This document shows positions 1 to 9,627 of a DNA stretch of 64,000 nt, in pieces. The first letter of the stretch is position 1. Each line of letters begins with the position of its first letter. The position numbers and the translations under genes are program-made. Source of the stretch: Alcaligenes faecalis (GTDB lineage: Bacteria; Pseudomonadota; Gammaproteobacteria; Burkholderiales; Burkholderiaceae_B); assembly GCF_009497775.1 (NCBI RefSeq), contig NZ_CP031012.1, positions 434,001-498,000 of the forward strand, read 5' to 3'. The notes under the pieces were generated by a model. It was not told the DNA's origin and ran no database searches. It was given only the letters and a program-made list of their open reading frames with translations.

Positions 1-83
1 GCCTGAAAACTCTGTTACGTCAGCGCGAGATAGAGGTGATCGGGAAAGGCTTATGGCTAATTTCTTTTGTAAGCGAAGAGATC

Positions 84-3000
84 ATGAACAGAATCTATAA
101 GTCGGTTTGGAACGAGCAAACGGCAACATTTGTCGCTGTTGCAGAAAACACCAAGACGCGCGGCAAGCGTAGCTCTAGCGGTGCCAGTGCCAGCCAGGCT
201 GTGCTGGAGTGGGTGCAGGGATTGCGTTTGCGGACCGTGGCATTAGCCTTGCTTAGTGCAGGGGTATTGACACAACCTGCCATGGCACAAATTACCGATG
301 GTTGGGAGCTGGCTGTAGACGGCGCGACCCCTTTCCATGTGATTCCTGGTGGCGCCTTTTCTTTGACTTCAGGCAGCAACATCGCTCTGACCCAAACGGG
401 CGGGGCGGTTTCGGTGGCTTTGAATTCTGATCTCAACGTGGACTCCGTGACGGCCTCGGGCCTGGTCAAGGGAGGTAGTGGTGAATTTACCGGCGTGCTG
501 ACAGCCGGTTCGGCCACGGTACAAGGTAATTTGCAGGCGAATGCGGCCACGATTACCAATCAATTGACGGCAGGCAGTGTGTCCGCCGGAGCAGGTACGT
601 TTACGGGTACCTTGACGGCACCCAGTGCTGTCATTGATGGAAACCTGGCGGCGAAATCGGCCACGGTAGTGGGTGCTGTCAACGCGGGGGGCGTCAATAC
701 CGTCAGCCTGACGGCGACCGGCAATACGAGCCTGCGTGCCGTGAATGTGAATAACAACAAGATCTCGGGCCTGGCTGACGCCGTAGTGAACGCTTCCAGT
801 ACCGAGGCTGTGTCGGGCAAAGTCTTGTACGGGGCCTTGAACTCGGGTGATGGTGTCAAATATTTCCACACTAAATCCACCAAGGCGGATTCGGTAGCCA
901 GTGGAGCAGATTCCACCGCGATTGGGCCACAGGCGAAGTCAACGGGTGAGGCTGCTCTGGCAGCAGGCCTGGAGTCGGAGGCCGCCGGTAAAGAAGCGAT
1001 TGCTTTGGGTGCACGCTCGGGCACGGGTAATACCGTGGAAAACGGCATTGCGATTGGTAGCGATGCGGGTGCCGCCAGCAAGGGCAGTGATTTGATTGCC
1101 ATGGGTAATAGCGCTGGCCAGCGTCTGGAAGGCAAGAATAACGTGGCCATTGGCAATAGCGCAGGCAGTGCGGTGGACCCCCTGGAAGTCGATGACACGA
1201 TTGCGATCGGCAATAAGGCTCTTGCCAAGGCAAGCGGGGCGATTGCCCTGGGAACCGGTGCGGATGTGGGCTTGCTGGCAGATAAGTCAGTGGCTATCGG
1301 TCAGGGAACAACCGTCTGGCAGGATGCGACATCCTCGACCGTGGTGGGCGCGGGTGCAACCGTCATGGCGGTGTCAGGAACGGCGCTGGGTGCAGGTGCA
1401 CATAGCTCTGGGGGCAGTTCCACGGCGGTCGGTAGCGGTGCATCCGCCACGGGCAGCCTCTCTTTTGCGGGCGGTGCCGGTGCTCAGGCCCATGGCATCA
1501 AGTCCGTCGCGATTGGTACGGGCGCCTTGAGCAATACGGAATCCGGTGTGTCGATTGGTGAAGGCGCCGGTGTGAACGCGGGAACCCCGGTGATTGGCAA
1601 CCGATTTGGTCAGGTTGCTGTCGGTGGTGAAGCCGGTCGGGGCGTACTGGGTGGCTACAACGTCGCGCTGGGCTACAAGTCGGGTGGCGATATTACCGGC
1701 GACGATACTGTGTCCATTGGCCGTGAGGCTGGTAGCCGAGTGGTGGGGGACCGTACGGTCAGCATTGGTTACGGTGCCAATAACCTGCCCGGCGAAACAG
1801 GCGCTGGTACTCCGGTTGCTCCGCCCGTCAAAGCCTCCAATGCCGTGGCAGTGGGTGACCGCTCCCGCTCGGGTGCGGACGGCTCGGTGGCCATGGGCTC
1901 GATGGCCACCGTGGTGGACTATGACATCGGCGGTATCGCCATCGGCAATAAAGCGCTGGTGTATGCAGGTACGTCGACTAAAGCGGCGGCAGGTGGGATT
2001 GCCTTGGGTGATCAGGCGCGTGTCACGCATGCCAATAGTGTGGCGATTGGTGCCAATGCCCATTCGGTAGAAACAACAGGTCTGGGCTATGGTGCGCCAA
2101 CGGGTGCTTATCTGGCCTCCTCCAGTGTGTCCTTCGGTACTACTGATGCTCAGCGACGCTTGAGCAATGTGGCAGCGGGTCGACTGGATACGGATGCGGT
2201 CAACGTCAGCCAGCTGAAGGTGCTGCATACGGACCTTGAGTCCATCGTGGGTGGCAATCTGAAATGGGATAGCGATGGGGTGATTACCGGCCCATCCTTT
2301 GTCATCAAAGACGAAAATGGCAATGACCATACCTACACCTCGATTGGCTCCGCCTTTGAGGCCATGCGTACGGGTGTAGCCGGCATGATCGGCGGGCTGT
2401 CTGCCGTGACCTATTCCAATGCCGACCGCACCTTGATTGACCTGGACAGCAGTACCGGCGGTCCGGTACGGATCACGAATCTGGCAGCGGGCGTGGATGT
2501 GGACGATGCGGTCACCAAAGGTCAGCTCGATGGCCTGGAGTCCACGCTGATTGCCAACCGCCAACGCTACGTCAGCGTGAACTCGACCCAGAATCCGAAC
2601 GTCAACAATAACGGTGCAACGGGTAATGATGCGATTGCCATCGGTGCCGTGGCGCGGGCTTCCGGTGTGGGCGGAACGGCCATTGGTTTGAACTCCTCTG
2701 CCGGTGGTTTGCAACAGGCCGACTACACCACGTCGTTGGGCTCTCATACCGAGGCTTCGGCTCGGGGCGCGACAGTAGTGGGTAGTGGCTCCTCGGCTGA
2801 GTCGGAAAGCTCCATGGCTTTGGGTCATGAGGCTCGTGTGGCTGATACCGCCAACTTCTCCACAGCCATTGGTTACAAGGCCGAAGTGATGGGGGATGGC
2901 CAAAACCAGACCCGTGGTGCGATTGCCTTTGGTGAACGTGCCCGCGTAACTCAGGAAGGCGGTCTGGCCTTCGGACGTAATGCCTACGATGAAGCGGTCG

Positions 3001-5846
3001 ATGGTATTGCGATTGGTACCAGCTCCAGTGTTGATCGCGGCGCATCGCAGGGCGTGGCCATGGGGAGTGGCTCCAAGGCCTCGGGCAGTCAGTCAGTGGC
3101 TTTGGGCTCTCAGGCTTTTGTGGCTGGCAGTAACTCTCTGGCCCTGGGCCAGGGCAGCAAGACCCGTGCCAGCAACTCCGTGGGTGCCGGTTCGGGGGTC
3201 GAGGCTGATGGCTTCCGCTCCGTTGCCGTGGGTGACAAGGCCAAGGCAGGCTGGATCGAAGAAAAAACAGGTCCCAATGGCTTGATCGAACACATCATGC
3301 ACGGCGAAGGGGCGATGAGCGTGGGCGCAGGCTCCAATGCCAAAGAGAATGGTGGCCTGGCGTTGGGTTTCAAGGCCGTTTCCGAAGGCGTGGATGCGTC
3401 GGCTCTGGGTACTAATGCCCAGGCTTTGGCAGCCGGGTCTCAGGCCTGGGGTAAAGACGCACGAGCCTCCGCCGAGAAGTCGATGGCCTTTGGTCAGGGT
3501 GCGATTGCCAATGAAAACGCCGTCCAGGGTCTGGCCCTGGGTGCGGGTGCGACGGTGTCGGCAAGCGGTGCGGTGGCTCTGGGTTCGGGGGCGGTGACTA
3601 ACGCGGCTTACACCTCCTCGACTGCACGCTATACCGGCGCGGTGACTCAGGAAGCCCGGCAAGGCGTGGTGTCGATCGGTAATGGTTCAGAAAAGCGCCG
3701 TATTACCAATCTGGCTGGTGGTCAGGATCTGACTGACGCGGTGAACGTCGCTCAGTTGATCAAGCTGGACGAAGATCTGACGGCACTGGGGACCAACTAC
3801 AGCGGCAATAACTTCAGCAGCGGTAACAGCAATACGACGATTCACAAGAATCTGGGACAACGCCTGGAGATTCTGGGTGGGGCGACGACCGCGGGTAACT
3901 ACAGCGGTGCCAACCTGCGTACTCAGGTCCTGAACGGTCAGTTGCAGGTTCAGATTGCCGAAACCCCATTCTTCAAGGGTGCTGATATGGGCAGCCAGAA
4001 GATCACCAATGTGGCCAAGGGAACCACAGGGACCGATGCAGTGAATCTGAGCCAGTTGACGGAAGCCGAAGGCGGCTTGACTGCCAAGGGCATGGGTTTT
4101 GCTGCACAAAGCGGCACAGCCGTACATCGTGATTTGGGCCAGACGCTGACCATCAAGGGCAGCAATGCCAACCTGACTACTTCTACGGTGGGCGGCGATA
4201 CGGTGCAAGTGGCTCTGAATGATGATCTGACACTGACCAGCGTCACCACGGGTGATACCGAGATGACGACCGCGGGAGTGAAGGTCAAGGGTGCCACAGG
4301 CAAACCTGATGTCATTCTGGGCAATACCGGCCTGACGATCGGGCAAGTCAATCTGACCAATGCCGGTCTGACCGCCTTCAATGTGGTGATCAATGACCAG
4401 GGCATCAATGCTGGTAATCAGAAGATTACCGGCGTGGCCAAAGGCGTTGCACCGACTGATGCAGTGAACGTCAGCCAGCTGGAAGGCCGTGATGATGGTC
4501 TGACCGCCAAGGGCATGAACTTTGCGGGCAGCACCGGCACGGCGGTGCATCGGGATCTGGGCGAGACGCTGAAGATTGTGGGCAGCAATAGCAATCTGAG
4601 CACCAGTGGCAACGGCACCGATACCTTGAGCATTGCCTTGAATGATGATCTGGACCTCAAGAGCGTGACCGTGAAAGGCACGGGTGGCGCTCCTGATGTG
4701 GTCATGAACAATCTGGGCTTTGCCATCGGGACGAACATTGCCTTGAGCAATGCCGGGCTGCGGGCTGGCAACGTGGTGGTGTCGGCAACGAACAATGACA
4801 TCACGGGCCTGAGCAACCGTACTCTGACGGGGGCGAACTTTGCCAAGAGTGGTCGTGCCGCAACCGAAGAACAGCTGGATCTGGTGCGGGGTGAAACCCA
4901 GAATCTGGTGGATCGTGCCGTCAAGTACGACCTGAACCCGGATCAGTCAGTTAACTACGGCAAGGTCACCATGGCCGGCACCGAGTCTACCGACGGCGGC
5001 CGCACGGGGGGCACGGGTATCACCAATGTGGCGCGTGGTGATATCTCCGCCACCAGTACCGATGCAGTCAATGGCAGCCAGATTCACGATATGGGTGAAA
5101 GTATTGCCAGCGGCATGGGTGGTGGTTCCAAGTTCGAGAACGGCAAGCTGGTTACGGAGTTGAATGTAGGCGATAAAACCTACAACAACGTGAACGATGC
5201 CTTGGGTGGCTTGAATACCAAGGTAGAAAACGTGACCGAGCTGGCCAGCGCGGGCTGGAACATTCAGACCAATGGCGATACGGCCAGCAAGGTGGCCCCC
5301 AAGTCCACCGTGCAGTTCCTGAATGGCGACAACATCGAGATCTCGCGCTCCGGTACGGACGTGACGGTAGCCTTGGCGCAGGACATCAAGGTCAATAGCG
5401 TGGTGGCCAAGTCCGTCACTACCAACGAAGTGAAGATTGTCGATGGCCCAACCATGAATCAGCAGGGTATCGACATGCACGACAAGACCATCAGCAATCT
5501 GGCCGATGGTCAGGCACCGCAAGATGCCGTCAACGTGCGTCAGTTGAGCCAGGCAACATCCAACATCACTAACCAGTTCAACCATCTGGACCGTCGTATC
5601 GACAAGGTGGAGAACCGGGCGAGTGCGGGTGTGGCAGCGGCCATGGCGACGGCAGGTTTGCCGCAAGCCTATGTCCCAGGCAAGAGCATGTTCGCCGTCG
5701 CTGGTGGTGTATGGCGTGGTGAAAGTGGCTACGCCATGGGCTTGTCTACGGTGACCGATAGCGGTAGCTGGGTCCTGAAGGGCAACGTCGCGGGCTCTTC
5801 CCGTGGTGATTACGGTGGCTCGGTGGGCGTAGGGTACCAATGGTAA
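84..5846 (+). CDS. Trimeric autotransporter adhesin (YadA/Hia type), 1920 aa
   Basis: This is a surface adhesin that assembles as a homotrimer in the outer membrane. The start at 84 is chosen over an in-frame ATG at 36 because it gives the extended signal peptide typical of large autotransporters (MNRIYKSVWN at 1-10, hydrophobic core about 50-62, AMA/Q cleavage near 68) and follows a GAAGAG ribosome site. The passenger is long runs of YadA-head repeats (AIG, ALG and SVA-type motifs) broken by neck/stalk connectors of the DAVNVSQL type. The last 75 or so residues form the YadA anchor, ending in an aromatic residue (GVGYQW). Two stalk modules near 4063-4260 and 4483-4650 are near-duplicates. 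A lipoprotein gene and a regulator gene follow on the same strand. Family assignment is certain; the ligand is unknown. Confidence 0.96.
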   Translation: MNRIYKSVWNEQTATFVAVAENTKTRGKRSSSGASASQAVLEWVQGLRLRTVALALLSAGVLTQPAMAQITDGWELAVDGATPFHVIPGGAFSLTSGSNIALTQTGGAVSVALNSDLNVDSVTASGLVKGGSGEFTGVLTAGSATVQGNLQANAATITNQLTAGSVSAGAGTFTGTLTAPSAVIDGNLAAKSATVVGAVNAGGVNTVSLTATGNTSLRAVNVNNNKISGLADAVVNASSTEAVSGKVLYGALNSGDGVKYFHTKSTKADSVASGADSTAIGPQAKSTGEAALAAGLESEAAGKEAIALGARSGTGNTVENGIAIGSDAGAASKGSDLIAMGNSAGQRLEGKNNVAIGNSAGSAVDPLEVDDTIAIGNKALAKASGAIALGTGADVGLLADKSVAIGQGTTVWQDATSSTVVGAGATVMAVSGTALGAGAHSSGGSSTAVGSGASATGSLSFAGGAGAQAHGIKSVAIGTGALSNTESGVSIGEGAGVNAGTPVIGNRFGQVAVGGEAGRGVLGGYNVALGYKSGGDITGDDTVSIGREAGSRVVGDRTVSIGYGANNLPGETGAGTPVAPPVKASNAVAVGDRSRSGADGSVAMGSMATVVDYDIGGIAIGNKALVYAGTSTKAAAGGIALGDQARVTHANSVAIGANAHSVETTGLGYGAPTGAYLASSSVSFGTTDAQRRLSNVAAGRLDTDAVNVSQLKVLHTDLESIVGGNLKWDSDGVITGPSFVIKDENGNDHTYTSIGSAFEAMRTGVAGMIGGLSAVTYSNADRTLIDLDSSTGGPVRITNLAAGVDVDDAVTKGQLDGLESTLIANRQRYVSVNSTQNPNVNNNGATGNDAIAIGAVARASGVGGTAIGLNSSAGGLQQADYTTSLGSHTEASARGATVVGSGSSAESESSMALGHEARVADTANFSTAIGYKAEVMGDGQNQTRGAIAFGERARVTQEGGLAFGRNAYDEAVDGIAIGTSSSVDRGASQGVAMGSGSKASGSQSVALGSQAFVAGSNSLALGQGSKTRASNSVGAGSGVEADGFRSVAVGDKAKAGWIEEKTGPNGLIEHIMHGEGAMSVGAGSNAKENGGLALGFKAVSEGVDASALGTNAQALAAGSQAWGKDARASAEKSMAFGQGAIANENAVQGLALGAGATVSASGAVALGSGAVTNAAYTSSTARYTGAVTQEARQGVVSIGNGSEKRRITNLAGGQDLTDAVNVAQLIKLDEDLTALGTNYSGNNFSSGNSNTTIHKNLGQRLEILGGATTAGNYSGANLRTQVLNGQLQVQIAETPFFKGADMGSQKITNVAKGTTGTDAVNLSQLTEAEGGLTAKGMGFAAQSGTAVHRDLGQTLTIKGSNANLTTSTVGGDTVQVALNDDLTLTSVTTGDTEMTTAGVKVKGATGKPDVILGNTGLTIGQVNLTNAGLTAFNVVINDQGINAGNQKITGVAKGVAPTDAVNVSQLEGRDDGLTAKGMNFAGSTGTAVHRDLGETLKIVGSNSNLSTSGNGTDTLSIALNDDLDLKSVTVKGTGGAPDVVMNNLGFAIGTNIALSNAGLRAGNVVVSATNNDITGLSNRTLTGANFAKSGRAATEEQLDLVRGETQNLVDRAVKYDLNPDQSVNYGKVTMAGTESTDGGRTGGTGITNVARGDISATSTDAVNGSQIHDMGESIASGMGGGSKFENGKLVTELNVGDKTYNNVNDALGGLNTKVENVTELASAGWNIQTNGDTASKVAPKSTVQFLNGDNIEISRSGTDVTVALAQDIKVNSVVAKSVTTNEVKIVDGPTMNQQGIDMHDKTISNLADGQAPQDAVNVRQLSQATSNITNQFNHLDRRIDKVENRASAGVAAAMATAGLPQAYVPGKSMFAVAGGVWRGESGYAMGLSTVTDSGSWVLKGNVAGSSRGDYGGSVGVGYQW

Positions 5847-5861
5847 TGGGGTGAGGGGGAA

Positions 5862-5892
5862 GGGTCGCGTGCCTTGGCACGCGGCCCTTTTT
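5862..5892 (+). terminator. Rho-independent terminator after the adhesin gene
   Basis: A GC-rich 12-bp stem (GGGTCGCGTGCC with GGCACGCGGCCC, one G-T pair) and a two-base loop are followed by TTTTT. It separates the adhesin gene from the lipoprotein gene. Confidence 0.8.
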
Positions 5893-5953
5893 GACGGGCC
5901 GTGCCTGGCGTCTTGAAAGAGACCACGGGTACGGGTCAAAGCGGAGAGTGAAT

Positions 5954-6523
5954 ATGGCGACAAAGCGTAGTCAAACAGGGCAAGCAGTACTGGGCACGGC
6001 TATTGGCATGATGCTGTTTTTACTGGCCGGGTGCCAGACCACGACAGCAGGGGGAGGAGCGGATTTGAGCCCGCCTGCACTGGCCAGCAATTATGAGCAG
6101 GAAGGTGATGATGGCACGCGCAGTTTTCTGGCATCCCAGACACAGCGCTCGGTGCAGTTTCCTCAAGTGGATTTCTATGTGGGGATGGGAGAGGCCATCC
6201 CCGGTTTGGTACAGGTGCAGGGGCCGCAAGGACCCTTGTGGTTGTATCCGCAAGTTGTTGTGCAGCGCAGCGATTTGACGCGTGTGGCGTCCTTGCGTAC
6301 CGATCAGGGACAACACCTTGTTCGATTCCAACTGAATTCTTTGGGTGCGCGTAAGTTGGCCGAGGCCAGCTCTGGTAATGTGGGAGCCTTGCTGGTTTTG
6401 GTCATGGAAGATCAAGTGGCACAGGTCGCCCGAATTGGCGAGCCCTTGAAGCAGGGAGCTATTTATCTGTCCATGCCTGACGACGCAGCAGCACAGCGTT
6501 TGTTAAGGCAGGTCCAAGGGTAA
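5954..6523 (+). CDS. Lipoprotein with a SecD P1-head-like domain, 189 aa
   Basis: A signal peptide ends in a lipobox (LLAGC, Cys27), so the protein is a lipoprotein; Gln at +2 favours the outer membrane. Residues 70-189 resemble the periplasmic P1 head of SecD: VDFYVGMG, then LYPQVVVQRSDL, then FQLNSLGARKLAEASSGNVG at 125-144, then a VLVMEDQV strand and an RIGEPL turn. In SecDF this region helps move exported proteins into the periplasm. Here it stands alone, without membrane helices, directly after the trimeric autotransporter. A role as accessory factor for adhesin export is inference. The start at 5954 is chosen for the GGAGAG site and lipobox over an in-frame ATG at 5891. Confidence 0.8.
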   Translation: MATKRSQTGQAVLGTAIGMMLFLLAGCQTTTAGGGADLSPPALASNYEQEGDDGTRSFLASQTQRSVQFPQVDFYVGMGEAIPGLVQVQGPQGPLWLYPQVVVQRSDLTRVASLRTDQGQHLVRFQLNSLGARKLAEASSGNVGALLVLVMEDQVAQVARIGEPLKQGAIYLSMPDDAAAQRLLRQVQG

Positions 6524-6566
6524 AAAAAACATAAAGCGCCTAATAGGGCCAGCAAGGGTGAGGACT

Positions 6567-7364
6567 ATGACGGTAGAACAGATTTTTCTGTTGTATGACG
6601 ACAAGGCTAGTTTGCAGCAGATCGCTTTGGAGTCGGAGCAGTGGGGGGTAAGGGTCCAGACGGTAGAGACGATGGAGCAGTGCTTGTCGCAAGCACATGC
6701 TGCCGGGGCGGAGATGGTGTTCGCTTTAGTGTGTCAGGCAGACAACGTTTTTTTACACATCAACCGTTTACGTATGGATTTTCCTGCCGCCGGCGTCATC
6801 GTTGTGCGGCGCGACAAAATGGCCGGCCTGGAGCGCGGGCATTTGCTGCTTGCCGGGGCTGATGCCTGCTTTGATCAAGATGCCTTGCCGGTGGAAGTGG
6901 TGGCCTGCGTGCAGGCCTTGCGTCGGCGTGGTTATGCCTTGCAGCAAAGCTTGCGAGGCTCTTTTGCGGAGCCTGTCAAAACAGGCACGACCGTTCGCAA
7001 GCCTGAGCAGGAACCAGAGTCCCTGCTTTGGGATTTGATGGAGAACGGCTGGACCATGATCACGCCCAGAGGTCACTCGGTCATGTTGACCCGTGGCGAG
7101 CGGCGTATTGTCCAGGTTCTCTTCTCAGTCAGCCCCCAAACTGTAGAACGCGATCGTCTTTTTCCGCTGGAGGAAGGGCGGGAGGCCACTGCCCGTTCTG
7201 TGGACGTTTTGATCAGTCGCCTGAAACGCAAATTAACGGCTATGGGCGAGGAACTGCCCATCCGTTCAGTACGCGGGGAAGGCTACGCTTTTGTGGGCAA
7301 AGTGCCCGCTGCGTGTCAGGAGCTGGCACGCGTGAGCCTGAGCAATGACGAGGTCTATGAATGA
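6567..7364 (+). CDS. Response-regulator-like protein, degenerate receiver plus OmpR-type winged helix, 265 aa
   Basis: The N-terminal 110 or so residues have the layout of a receiver domain (FLLYDDK strand; GADACFDQDALPVEVVACVQ at the end), but the expected phospho-acceptor aspartate strand reads MVFALVCQADN and the usual lysine near the end is absent. The C-terminal 100 residues fit the OmpR/PhoB winged helix (LTRGERRIVQVLF, then ARSVDVLISRLKRKL, then IRSVRGEGYAF). It probably binds DNA without phosphorylation control. It lies about 40 bp after the lipoprotein gene and may control the adhesin locus; no histidine kinase is nearby. ATG 6567 is preferred over GTG 6558 because an AGGG sits at a good distance. 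Confidence 0.8.
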   Translation: MTVEQIFLLYDDKASLQQIALESEQWGVRVQTVETMEQCLSQAHAAGAEMVFALVCQADNVFLHINRLRMDFPAAGVIVVRRDKMAGLERGHLLLAGADACFDQDALPVEVVACVQALRRRGYALQQSLRGSFAEPVKTGTTVRKPEQEPESLLWDLMENGWTMITPRGHSVMLTRGERRIVQVLFSVSPQTVERDRLFPLEEGREATARSVDVLISRLKRKLTAMGEELPIRSVRGEGYAFVGKVPAACQELARVSLSNDEVYE

Positions 7365-7365
7365 T

Positions 7366-7395
7366 TCGAAAAGGGCTTGAAAGCCCTTTTTCGAT
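7366..7395 (+). terminator. Rho-independent terminator after the regulator gene
   Basis: An AAAAGGGCTT/AAGCCCTTTT stem with a short loop ends in a T-run two bases after the stop codon; it closes the adhesin locus. Confidence 0.88.
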
Positions 7396-7890
7396 GCTGA
7401 AACAGCATGATATATACCCTTAAATTTTAAATATGTATAATTGATGGCTCTGGTTCATTGAATCAGCTTCTCGAACAGGCCGTTCAGGTGCGACAAAATT
7501 GCATAAAAAAATGGCGGCCCGTTCTTCAACAGGTTGTTGCACAACAACCCGGCTTTAGCCCGAAACACCTTGCCCGGCCCTTGGGTCGCGGAACAACCAG
7601 CCGACTGTCTCACACGACATCGGCCTGCAACAGAGCGGCTTGTCTCTGGCCATGTTTATTTGCTGTAAGGCCCGCAGACTCGCCGTAATGTGAGGCACTT
7701 TGCGCTGTGTCTTGCTTTTTTCCCGCTTTGGCGTCTGCCAAGGGCGGGGGCGTTTGTGCGCGCGTTCGGTTTAGGTGCTTCGGTTCTGGTCCTGGGACCG
7801 GTGCCGCCCAGCGCGTTACTGCGGAATCGGCACGCATGCGAACAAGGCTGCCTGTAGGGAGCCCGAACGCAGAAGAGAAAGGGAAAAGAC
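7396..7890. other. Gene-free stretch upstream of the symporter gene
   Basis: I see no convincing gene in these 495 bases. The first 50 are AT-rich (TTAAATTTTAAATATGTATAATTG region) and could hold a promoter. There is a near-perfect palindrome at 7532-7549 and a small hairpin (TTGGC GTCT GCCAA) near 7727-7740. A ribosome site (AGAAAGGGAAAAGAC) precedes the ATG at 7891. Confidence 0.5.
7532..7549. promoter_or_regulatory. Palindrome, possible operator
   Basis: GGTTGTTG and CAACAACC are perfect inverted arms of 8 bp separated by CA. The site lies about 340 bp upstream of the symporter start. No cognate regulator is evident. Confidence 0.35.
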
Positions 7891-9594
7891 ATGCAAGAGG
7901 CGGAGTTTTTTACGCTTTCAACCACAACGGCCATATTGTTGCTGGTTGGCTTTTATGGCGCGACATTCCTGATGTCGCTCATGATCGGTCAAAAGAAAGA
8001 AAACGTGGACGGATACATGGTATCCAACAGTGCGGTGGGGTTTGGCCTGTCAGCGGCCAGCATGATTGCCACCTGGGTATGGGCGGCGTCGTTCTACGCC
8101 AGCGCAACGTCGGGCTACAAGTACGGCCTGTCCGGTCCCCTGCATTACGGGCTATGGGGTGCCTTGATGATTCTGTTCATCTACCCCTTCGGGCGACGCT
8201 TTCGCCAGCTGGCGCCGCAGGCACACACCCTGGCCGAAGTGCTGCATGCACGGCACGGCTCGTCCAGCCAGATGATTATGGCGATTTCCAACGTGGTGGG
8301 CAGTGGTATCAGCCTGATGGTGAACTTCACCGCCGCGGGTGCGTTGGTCTCGATCCTTAGCCCTCTGACATTTATTCAAGGTGTGCTGATTGCGGGTCTG
8401 GGTGTCTTGTCCTACACCTTGTGGTCGGGGTTCCGCGCCTCGGTGATGACGGACTTTGCCCAACTGGTTGCCATGATTTTGTCGGCCGTGGTCATTATTC
8501 CGTTGATCTTCTTTAACGCCGGTGGCCCGGAGATGGTGCAGGCCAACTGGTGGCGTCTGGACGCCGAGCAAGCCAACTTCTATTCCACCAAGGCGATTCT
8601 GGAGCAGGGTGCGCCCTACTTTGTGGCGGTACTGGCTTACGCGATTGGTAATCAGACCATCGCCCAGCGTTTGTTTGCCGTACGCGAGGACCTGATCAAA
8701 CCCACTTTCCTGACCGCTACCATTGGCTACGGTGCCGTGGTGATTGGTCTGGGCATGTTGGGTCTGCTGGCTCTGTTCACCGGCTTGCAGCCTGTGGATG
8801 GAAACATGAACAACATCATCCCGCAGATGGCGTCCACTTACTTGCCGCCATTTGGCATTGCCCTGTTCTTCATCCTGGTGGTGGGCTCCTTGTCCTCCAC
8901 GGCGGACTCGGACCTGGCTGCGCTGTCGGCCATCATGATGACGGACATTTACGCCAAGAACATTGCCCGTGGCCGTCCAAAACCAGCTCGCATGTTGTGG
9001 TGGGGCCGTATCACCATGGTGGTTGCCACGATGGTGGGCGTGATCTTCGCCAGCCTGCGTCTGGATATTCTGGTGATGCTGGTGTTTGTGGGTGCCTTGT
9101 GGGGCGCGATTGTGTTCCCGGTCATCGTCAGCTTCTACTGGGATCGTGTGACCAACAAGGCCTTTAGCTGGTCGGTCTTGTGTGCCGTCGTGCTGTTCAC
9201 GATCGTGCGTTTTGAGCTGATTCCTATCGAAGGTGTGGTGGCGGTGTTCTACGAAGTGACCGCTTCGATTGGTGGTGGTGTGGTTGCCGGCCTGATGGCT
9301 TTTGCATTCTTCCGCAGCCGTATTGCGATTGCGGTGGGGGTGATTGCCACAGCGATTCTTTTGCCCAACTTCATCGGTTTCTTGCGTGAGTACATTGTTT
9401 TGTTGGGTTCCTTGACGGCTTACGGTGTCAGCGCGGTGGTGTGTGTGGCGATCAGCTTGCGTAGTCAGGAACGTTTTGATTTCTCTGTGCTTGCCGAGCG
9501 TGTGCAGTCGTTTCACTACGACGACACGCCCGCAGCGAGCAAGCAGAAAGCTCGTGAACCACAACAAGGCGAACCGGCCTCGGCTCGTGCCTGA
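7891..9594 (+). CDS. Sodium:solute symporter (SSS family), 567 aa
   Basis: A polytopic inner-membrane protein with about 13-14 hydrophobic segments and SSS-family features: a GYMVSNSAVGFG segment near residue 45, the motif SMIATWVWAASFYASATSG near 63-80, and the later GSLSSTADSDLAALSAIMMTD. The TWVWAA pattern recalls the Dur3/urea-type branch, but the substrate cannot be assigned from sequence alone. The C-terminal 40 residues are hydrophilic and charged. A 40-residue single-span protein is encoded 33 bp downstream on the same transcript, as with other secondary transporters that have small subunits. Confidence 0.9.
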   Translation: MQEAEFFTLSTTTAILLLVGFYGATFLMSLMIGQKKENVDGYMVSNSAVGFGLSAASMIATWVWAASFYASATSGYKYGLSGPLHYGLWGALMILFIYPFGRRFRQLAPQAHTLAEVLHARHGSSSQMIMAISNVVGSGISLMVNFTAAGALVSILSPLTFIQGVLIAGLGVLSYTLWSGFRASVMTDFAQLVAMILSAVVIIPLIFFNAGGPEMVQANWWRLDAEQANFYSTKAILEQGAPYFVAVLAYAIGNQTIAQRLFAVREDLIKPTFLTATIGYGAVVIGLGMLGLLALFTGLQPVDGNMNNIIPQMASTYLPPFGIALFFILVVGSLSSTADSDLAALSAIMMTDIYAKNIARGRPKPARMLWWGRITMVVATMVGVIFASLRLDILVMLVFVGALWGAIVFPVIVSFYWDRVTNKAFSWSVLCAVVLFTIVRFELIPIEGVVAVFYEVTASIGGGVVAGLMAFAFFRSRIAIAVGVIATAILLPNFIGFLREYIVLLGSLTAYGVSAVVCVAISLRSQERFDFSVLAERVQSFHYDDTPAASKQKAREPQQGEPASARA

Positions 9595-9627
9595 GGGCAT
9601 GAGACAAGCAGCTAAAAGGAGAACACT

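Noticed and set aside
1374..2903. A 509-codon open frame antisense to the adhesin gene
   Set aside because: It mirrors the repetitive, GC-biased adhesin coding frame and shows no domain or ribosome site.
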